This document shows, piece by piece, positions 59,960 to 64,000 of a stretch of 64,000 nt of DNA. Numbering within the stretch: the stretch's first letter is position 1; every line of letters begins with the position of its first letter. A model generated the notes under the pieces. The model was not told the origin of the DNA, made no database searches, and saw only the letters and a program-made list of their open reading frames with translations. The stretch is from DASPWW01 sp963803425 (lineage in GTDB: Bacteria > Actinomycetota > Thermoleophilia > Solirubrobacterales > 70-9), in NCBI GenBank assembly GCA_963803425.1, contig CAWDMA010000002.1:62001-126000 (forward strand). The letters run 5' to 3'. The translations under genes were made by a program, and so were the position numbers.

Positions 59960-60340
59960 CTAGGGCTGCGGCGGCTCGGATACGTCGCTGCCCGACCACT
60001 CGTCGAGGAACGCCGCCACCGCCTTCGCGTCCTCCCCGACGACGATGTTCTGCGGCATGATCGCGCCCGAGAATCCGCCGTTTCGGATCGCGAACAGCGC
60101 GTCCGCGTACGGGACGGCGCGCTGGTCGAAGTTGGGCCCCTGGTTCCTGTACTGGCGCTCCTGGGAGCCCTGGGTGCCGGCGGCCGTGATCGTGTGACAG
60201 CCGGCGCAGCGCTCCGAGAACAGGACGGCGCCGGCATGGGTGGGGTCGTCATCGGGCACCGAGACTCCCTCGCTGCCACATGCACCGAGCCCCATGGCGA
60301 TCGCCGCCGCGATCGGGATCAGGAGAAACGCGGGTCGCAC
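59960..60340 (-). CDS. cytochrome c lipoprotein
   Basis: 126 residues. Lipoprotein signal with lipobox LGAC (Cys21). Class I cytochrome c with haem motif CAGCH (45-49) and probable Met ligand in AIMPQN (Met96). Would be anchored at the outer face of the membrane and pass electrons from a quinol complex to an oxidase or other acceptor. It is just downstream of the serS gene on the same strand, 36 bases before it. Confidence 0.92.
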   Translation of the reverse strand: MRPAFLLIPIAAAIAMGLGACGSEGVSVPDDDPTHAGAVLFSERCAGCHTITAAGTQGSQERQYRNQGPNFDQRAVPYADALFAIRNGGFSGAIMPQNIVVGEDAKAVAAFLDEWSGSDVSEPPQP

Positions 60341-60377
60341 GCGGCGGGATCATAAGGTTTCCGCCGATCGGCTCGCG

Positions 60378-61265
60378 CTAGCCGAGCCGCTCCAGGAACG
60401 CGAGCTGGTCCGGGAGGATCGCCTCGAGCCCCTCGGGCGTGAGCGGTTCGAAGTGCTCCATCGGGTAGTGGTGGGCCTCGCCGCGCGGGGCGCGCTCAGC
60501 CAGCCGGATCGCAGCTGCCCGGTCAACGGTGATGTCGCGATCCCCGATCCCCACCCACAGCGGGCACCGGATCGAGCCCGCGCGTCGCACCGGCCGGTGC
60601 ACGGCGACGGTCGCGTAGATCCCTGGGGAGATCCGGTCCTCCCACGGAGAGTCGTCGGCGACCGCCTCCGCGAAGCCCTCCTGCTCGCCGGCGAAGGACA
60701 TCGCGGCGACGCTGCCTTCGGGTCCAGTGACGGGGATCGTCACGTCGCGGCCGAGCCAGTCCGCGATCGCCCCCGGCATCACGCGCGCCGAGACGGCCGG
60801 CGGGGTCGCCAGCACGCGCCGGACCCCGTCCACGAACGGACACAGGACGAGCGCCGCTGCGACCCCGTGATCGCGCGCCGCGACCGTCACCGCGTGGCCG
60901 CCGGAGAAGGAGAAGCCCCATAGCACCATCCGGCGAGGGTCGATCCCGGGATCGCCACGGGCGAACGCGACCGCGGCGCGCCAGTCGGCGACCTGGGCGC
61001 GGATCCGGAAGCGCTGCCGGGGCGACCCGGGCGAGTCGCCGAACCCGCGGTAGTCGAACACGAGCACCGCGAACCCCGCTGCGGCGAAGCGCTCCGCGTA
61101 CGCCGGCAGCCCGTCGTGGCGGGTGAGGCTGAACCCGTTCGCCATCACGATGCACGGCGAGGACCCGTCCGCGGTCCGCGGCCGGTAGAGCCACGCCGCG
61201 CACGACCCGTCCCCGGAGCCGAAGCTGGCGTCCTCCCGGTCGGCTCGGCCGGCCACCCCGCTCAT
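60378..61265 (-). CDS. alpha/beta hydrolase (dienelactone/S15-like)
   Basis: 295 residues. VMANGFSLTRHDGLPAYAERFAAAGFAVLVFDYRGFGDS, nucleophile elbow LWGFSFSGGHAV, acid in GIGDRDITV and base His in YPMEHFEPL complete an alpha/beta hydrolase triad. An inserted cap region lies around residues 150-210. It sits four bases after the small membrane protein gene on the same strand, so they are probably co-transcribed. Substrate unknown. Confidence 0.87.
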   Translation of the reverse strand: MSGVAGRADREDASFGSGDGSCAAWLYRPRTADGSSPCIVMANGFSLTRHDGLPAYAERFAAAGFAVLVFDYRGFGDSPGSPRQRFRIRAQVADWRAAVAFARGDPGIDPRRMVLWGFSFSGGHAVTVAARDHGVAAALVLCPFVDGVRRVLATPPAVSARVMPGAIADWLGRDVTIPVTGPEGSVAAMSFAGEQEGFAEAVADDSPWEDRISPGIYATVAVHRPVRRAGSIRCPLWVGIGDRDITVDRAAAIRLAERAPRGEAHHYPMEHFEPLTPEGLEAILPDQLAFLERLG

Positions 61266-61269
61266 CTGC

Positions 61270-61704
61270 TCAGAACGCCGGGCTGGTCGCGGCGGCGCGC
61301 AGCGCGAGGAAGAAGATCACCCACGCCGACAGGGCCATGATCCCCATCTCGCGGCGGACGATCGCGAGCGCGACGAGACGCTGCCGCTCCCGCGGCAGCG
61401 TCTGGAAGTCGAGCTGGCCGAGCTCGCGCTCCGCGGCCCCGGCGCGCGCCGCCTCGGCGAGCAGGGTGACCGCGAGCGGAGCGATCCCGTACACGTAGTG
61501 CAGCGCGTCGCTCGCCTCGCGACCGATCAGGACGAGGATCCCCCCGATCGCCGCCTGCGCAACGACCGCGATCTGCGCCGCACGCAGCACGTACCAGAAG
61601 CTCACCGACGGCCGCTGCCGCAGCCACGCGATCCCGCCCCACACCCCCGCGACGAGGTTGAGCGAGATCACGGCGATTCCGACGACGAGGTGGAGAGTGG
61701 TCAA
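61270..61704 (-). CDS. small four-helix membrane protein, unknown
   Basis: 144 residues from TTG at 61704. Helices LHLVVGIAVISLNLVAGVWGGIAWL, FWYVLRAAQIAVVAQAAIGGILVLIG, LHYVYGIAPLAVTLLAEAAR and IMALSAWVIFFLALRAAA, with conserved-looking His near the first and third helices. It is divergent from nuoA, 82 bases away, so it might belong to respiration by context. No family recognised. Confidence 0.75.
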   Translation of the reverse strand: MTTLHLVVGIAVISLNLVAGVWGGIAWLRQRPSVSFWYVLRAAQIAVVAQAAIGGILVLIGREASDALHYVYGIAPLAVTLLAEAARAGAAERELGQLDFQTLPRERQRLVALAIVRREMGIMALSAWVIFFLALRAAATSPAF

Positions 61705-61807
61705 CCGCCCGGCTCAGCGGGCTCGCGGAGGGATGGAATCCAGCCTGCTTGAGCCGAAGATCACTATGTAACACTCTGCCACAAAGTTGGTGTATAACAG
61801 CACCGCT

Positions 61808-62167
61808 TTGCTCGAGGCCTACCTTCCAGTGATCGTCTTCGTCGGGCTCGGGGTGGTGGTGGGGGCTACGTTCGCGGCGCTGAACCAGTTCCTCGGGAAG
61901 CGGCGGCCCAACCCTGCCAAGGAGGACCCGTACGAGTGCGGGCTTCCCAGCGAGGTGTCGCGGACCTTCCGGTTCGGGATCAGCTTCTACATGATCGCGA
62001 TGCTGTTCATCCTGTTCGACATCGAGGTCGTGTTCCTGTATCCGGTCGGGGCGATCTTCAAGGGGGCAGACAGCGTCTTCGTCCTGGTCGAGGTGCTCGT
62101 GTTCGTCGCGCTGCTGATCGTTGCGTTCGTGTACGCGTGGCGCCGGGGTGCGCTCGATTGGAAATAG
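61808..62167 (+). CDS. nuoA: NADH-quinone oxidoreductase subunit A
   Basis: 119 residues from TTG at 61808. Three helices, with the NuoA signature KEDPYECGLPSE (the cytoplasmic Q-site loop) and FRFGISFYMIAMLFILFDIEVVFLYP. The in-frame TTG at 61787 would add seven residues, but the conserved N terminus in relatives begins LLEAYLPV. A TATAAC hexamer at 61793-61798 lies where a -10 element for an almost leaderless message would be, though no good -35 is visible. First gene of the NDH-1 operon. Confidence 0.92.
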   Translation: MLEAYLPVIVFVGLGVVVGATFAALNQFLGKRRPNPAKEDPYECGLPSEVSRTFRFGISFYMIAMLFILFDIEVVFLYPVGAIFKGADSVFVLVEVLVFVALLIVAFVYAWRRGALDWK

Positions 62168-62946
62168 AGCGGCAGAAGCTGCGGAAGGTCGCGCCACTCG
62201 ACGATCCCGTCGCGGACCCGGCCGCGCCCGGACGCGAAGCGGAGGACGGGGCCGGCCTCGATCAGCTGCGAGTGCGGCAGCACCGCGCCCGGGAGCTGCT
62301 CGCCGGCGAGCTCGAGGGCAAGGACCTCGAGGCGCACGTCGAGGAGCGGATGCTGACCACGACGATGAACAAGGCGATCGACTGGGCCCGGTCGAACGCG
62401 ATGTGGCCGGCGACCTTCGGGCTGGCGTGCTGCGCGATCGAGATGATGTCGATGGTCGGCGCCCGCTACGACACGGCACGGTACGGCGCCGAGGTCTTCC
62501 GCGCCTCGCCCCGCCAGGCCGACATGCTGATCCTGTCCGGGCGAGTGTCGGTGAAGATGGCGCCCGTGATCCGCCGGATCTACGACCAGATGCTGGAGCC
62601 GAAGTGGGTGCTCGCGATGGGCGCCTGCTCGTCCTCGGGCGGGATGTTCGCGAACTACGCGGTGGTGCAGGGAGCCGACAAGTTCCTGCCCGTCGACATC
62701 CACATCCCGGGCTGCCCGCCGCGGCCCGAGGCGCTCATGCACGGGATCCTGAAGCTGCAGCGGATGATCCAGGGCCGGCCGGACCTGGGATGGCGGAAGC
62801 GCTACGAAGCGATCGGCACCGAGGAGTGGGCGCGCCAGCCGCCGGCGGGCGCGCTCACCCCGCACACGGGGGACGCCCCGTCTGTGGGACCGCCGGGGAC
62901 GAACGGCGCCAACGGCGCTCCGCCCGAGGGTCCGGCGGATGCCTGA
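62158..62946 (+). CDS. nuoB: NADH-quinone oxidoreductase subunit B
   Basis: 262 residues from TTG at 62158, overlapping nuoA by ten bases. The core starts LTTTMNKAIDWARSNAMWPATFGLACCAIEMM with the CC pair of cluster N2, GACSSSGG and HIPGCPPRPEAL supply the other two Cys. About 65 residues precede the usual start, and a Gly/Pro/Asn-rich tail follows. The leader includes the hairpin-encoded segment DPAAPGREAED. ATG at 62350 is the alternative start giving a family-normal N terminus. Binds the 4Fe-4S centre next to the quinone site. Confidence 0.93.
   Translation: MEIERQKLRKVAPLDDPVADPAAPGREAEDGAGLDQLRVRQHRARELLAGELEGKDLEAHVEERMLTTTMNKAIDWARSNAMWPATFGLACCAIEMMSMVGARYDTARYGAEVFRASPRQADMLILSGRVSVKMAPVIRRIYDQMLEPKWVLAMGACSSSGGMFANYAVVQGADKFLPVDIHIPGCPPRPEALMHGILKLQRMIQGRPDLGWRKRYEAIGTEEWARQPPAGALTPHTGDAPSVGPPGTNGANGAPPEGPADA
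62215..62257. repeat. dispersed hairpin element, copy A (inside nuoB)
   Basis: Arms ccggcc.../...ggccgg pair around the conserved core ggacgcgaagcggag. It is in frame and encodes DPAAPGREAEDGAG in the N-terminal extension of NuoB. Position 4:33 is C-G here where the nuoD copy has T-A, a compensatory change; position 6:31 is a G-G mismatch. Confidence 0.75.
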
Positions 62947-63469
62947 CGCACCGGGCCTGGAGCTGATTGCGCGGGAGCTGAACGAGCGCCACGACGGCGC
63001 CGTGCTGAGCACCTACTTCGAGCACGAGCAGGGCGCGCTCGTGATCGATCCCGAGCAGGTGCTCGACGTGCTCCAGTGGCTGCGCGACACGCCGGGCCAG
63101 GAGTACCGGTTCCTGGCGAGCGTCCACGCCGCCGACTACCTCCCGGCCGAGCCGCGGTTCGGGGTGCACTACGAGCTGCTGTGCATGCCCCGGGTGGAGC
63201 GGGTCCGCGTGAAGGCGGTGCTGGAGGACCCGGAAGACGGCCAGCTGCCCGCGCTCGACTCGTGCGTGGAGCTGTTCCCGTCGGCGAACTTCCAGGAGCG
63301 CGAGGCCTACGACTTCTTCGGGATCGAGTTCCGCGGCCACCCCAACCTGCGCCGGATCCTGATGCCCGACGACTACGTCGGGTGGCCGCAGCGCCGCGAC
63401 TTCCCGATCGGCGGCGAGCCGGTGCTGTTCACGCATAACGAGGTCGAGATGCCCCGGTGGTACGAATGA
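62939..63469 (+). CDS. nuoC: NADH-quinone oxidoreductase subunit C
   Basis: 176 residues, overlapping nuoB by eight bases. LDVLQWLRDTPGQEYRFLASVHAADYLP and FPSANFQEREAYDFFGIEFRGHPNLRRILMPDDYVGWPQRRDFP are the conserved NuoC regions (EREVYDMFGI-type motif and the RRI...D..G.P.RKD motif). Forms the peripheral arm with NuoD; here the two are separate genes, not fused. Its TGA overlaps the ATG of nuoD. Confidence 0.97.
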   Translation: MPDAPGLELIARELNERHDGAVLSTYFEHEQGALVIDPEQVLDVLQWLRDTPGQEYRFLASVHAADYLPAEPRFGVHYELLCMPRVERVRVKAVLEDPEDGQLPALDSCVELFPSANFQEREAYDFFGIEFRGHPNLRRILMPDDYVGWPQRRDFPIGGEPVLFTHNEVEMPRWYE

Positions 63470-64000
63470 GCGCGCGTCCCGCCACAGACCCGGTCGCGCC
63501 CGGACGCGAAGCGGAGGACGCGACCGGAATTGACTCGGCCCCGATCGAGGACGAGCTGTTCACGGTCAACATGGGGCCGCATCACCCGGCGACGCACGGC
63601 GTCCTGCGGCTGATCGTCGCCCTGCAGGGTGAGGTGGTGAAGGAGCTGGAGCCGGTGATCGGCTACCTCCACACCGGGATCGAGAAGAGCTGCGAGGACA
63701 AGTCGTACTGGAAGGTGATCCCGTTCGTGGAGCGGATGGACTACCTCGCGTACTTCTTCAACATGCAGTCCTACTGCGGGGCGGTGGAGCGCCTGCTCGA
63801 CCTGGAGATCCCGCGCCGCGCCCAGTACCTGCGGGTGATCCACATGGAGCTGAACCGGATCCACTCGCACCTGGTCTGGGTGGCGACCACCTGCGTCGAC
63901 CTCGGCGCGATCTCGATGTTCTGGTACGGCTTCCGGGAGCGCGACAGCGTCCTCGACCTGTTCGAGATGTCGTCCGGCCAGCGCATGCACACGCGCTACT
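63466..64000 (+). CDS. nuoD: NADH-quinone oxidoreductase subunit D, 5' part (cut by window edge)
   Basis: At least 178 residues; the gene runs off the right edge. ATG at 63466 shares ATGA with the nuoC stop. NuoD core starts VNMGPHHPATHGVLRLIVAL, then LEPVIGYLHTGIEKSCEDKSYWKVIPFVERMDYLAYFFN, ELNRIHSHL and MFWYGFRERD. The first ~30 residues (SARPATDPVAPGREAEDATGID) are an extra leader not found in ordinary NuoD and are largely encoded by the hairpin element. The subunit forms much of the quinone cavity. Confidence 0.97.
   Translation, partial: MSARPATDPVAPGREAEDATGIDSAPIEDELFTVNMGPHHPATHGVLRLIVALQGEVVKELEPVIGYLHTGIEKSCEDKSYWKVIPFVERMDYLAYFFNMQSYCGAVERLLDLEIPRRAQYLRVIHMELNRIHSHLVWVATTCVDLGAISMFWYGFRERDSVLDLFEMSSGQRMHTRY
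63487..63527. repeat. dispersed hairpin element, copy B (inside nuoD)
   Basis: The most regular copy: ccggtcgcg (63490-63498) and cgcgaccgg (63519-63527) are exact reverse complements, enclosing an inner stem cgc/gcg with GAA loop. In frame, encoding DPVAPGREAEDATG at the N terminus of NuoD. Confidence 0.8.

Noticed and set aside
61749..61770. TTGAGC ... TATGTA as a nuoA promoter
   Set aside because: The spacer is only ten bases, too short for sigma-A.

Overview
The window is about 70% G+C, gene-dense DNA from a high-GC actinobacterium. The gene set points to the class Thermoleophilia (Solirubrobacterales or Gaiellales relatives), but that placement is inference from gene content only. The supporting traits are a sigma-A with actinobacterial-type regions, NrdR with a B12-dependent ribonucleotide reductase, FolE2, a class III alcohol dehydrogenase paired with an MBL hydrolase, secreted proteins with bacterial Ig-like repeats, frequent GTG/TTG starts and many ATGA/GTGA overlaps. 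I see no phage, plasmid, insertion sequence or CRISPR array.

Layout. 1-7.3 kb: a frameshifted methyltransferase, an acyl-CoA dehydrogenase divergent from a VOC protein, a frameshifted secreted metalloprotease, and a large secreted YWTD-propeller/Ig-repeat protein whose five ~267-bp repeats are full of indels. 7.5-14.3 kb: tRNA-Thr(GGT); a minus-strand operon (DUF6421 fusion, enoyl-CoA isomerase-like, threonine aldolase-like, FAH-type hydratase); tRNA-Tyr inside a nuclease-like/AbrB-like reading frame; and rpoD. 14.3-24.6 kb: folE2, pgsA, a GNAT, family 5 UDG, a permease, two GT2 glycosyltransferases with a DUF2304 protein, a PQQ-type sugar dehydrogenase, tRNA-Thr(CGT) and a polytopic membrane protein.

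24.6-38 kb: an acyl-CoA ligase, class III ADH and MBL hydrolase operon; a two-component system; the topA-tmk-holB operon, in which TopA looks archaeal; an alpha/alpha-barrel protein with a MarC-like protein; siroheme-type dehydrogenase; hemolysin III. 38-44.9 kb: nrdR-nrdJ with a candidate NrdR box, YjbR, isochorismatase-like hydrolase, secreted S1 protease. 44.9-51.4 kb: a cluster combining a cytochrome b/molybdopterin oxidoreductase, a propeller lipoprotein, a DUF2064 glycosyltransferase, a rhamnose-4-epimerase-like SDR, a polytopic protein and a GT2. This looks like an uncharacterised glycan or redox locus.

51.5-64 kb: MTA phosphorylase, ArsR with a truncated SRPBCC and DUF899, haloalkane dehalogenase divergent from a MarR regulator, a diguanylate cyclase, a thioesterase, msrB, uppP, serS, cytochrome c, a hydrolase, and the start of the NDH-1 operon (nuoA-B-C-D, nuoD cut by the window edge).

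The observation I rate highest is a 37-nt hairpin found three times: upstream of msrB, and in frame near the N termini of nuoB and nuoD. Its stem positions covary between copies and its loop is conserved. Separately, several genes carry single-base frameshifts at homopolymers or repeats, so some apparent pseudogenes may be sequence errors.
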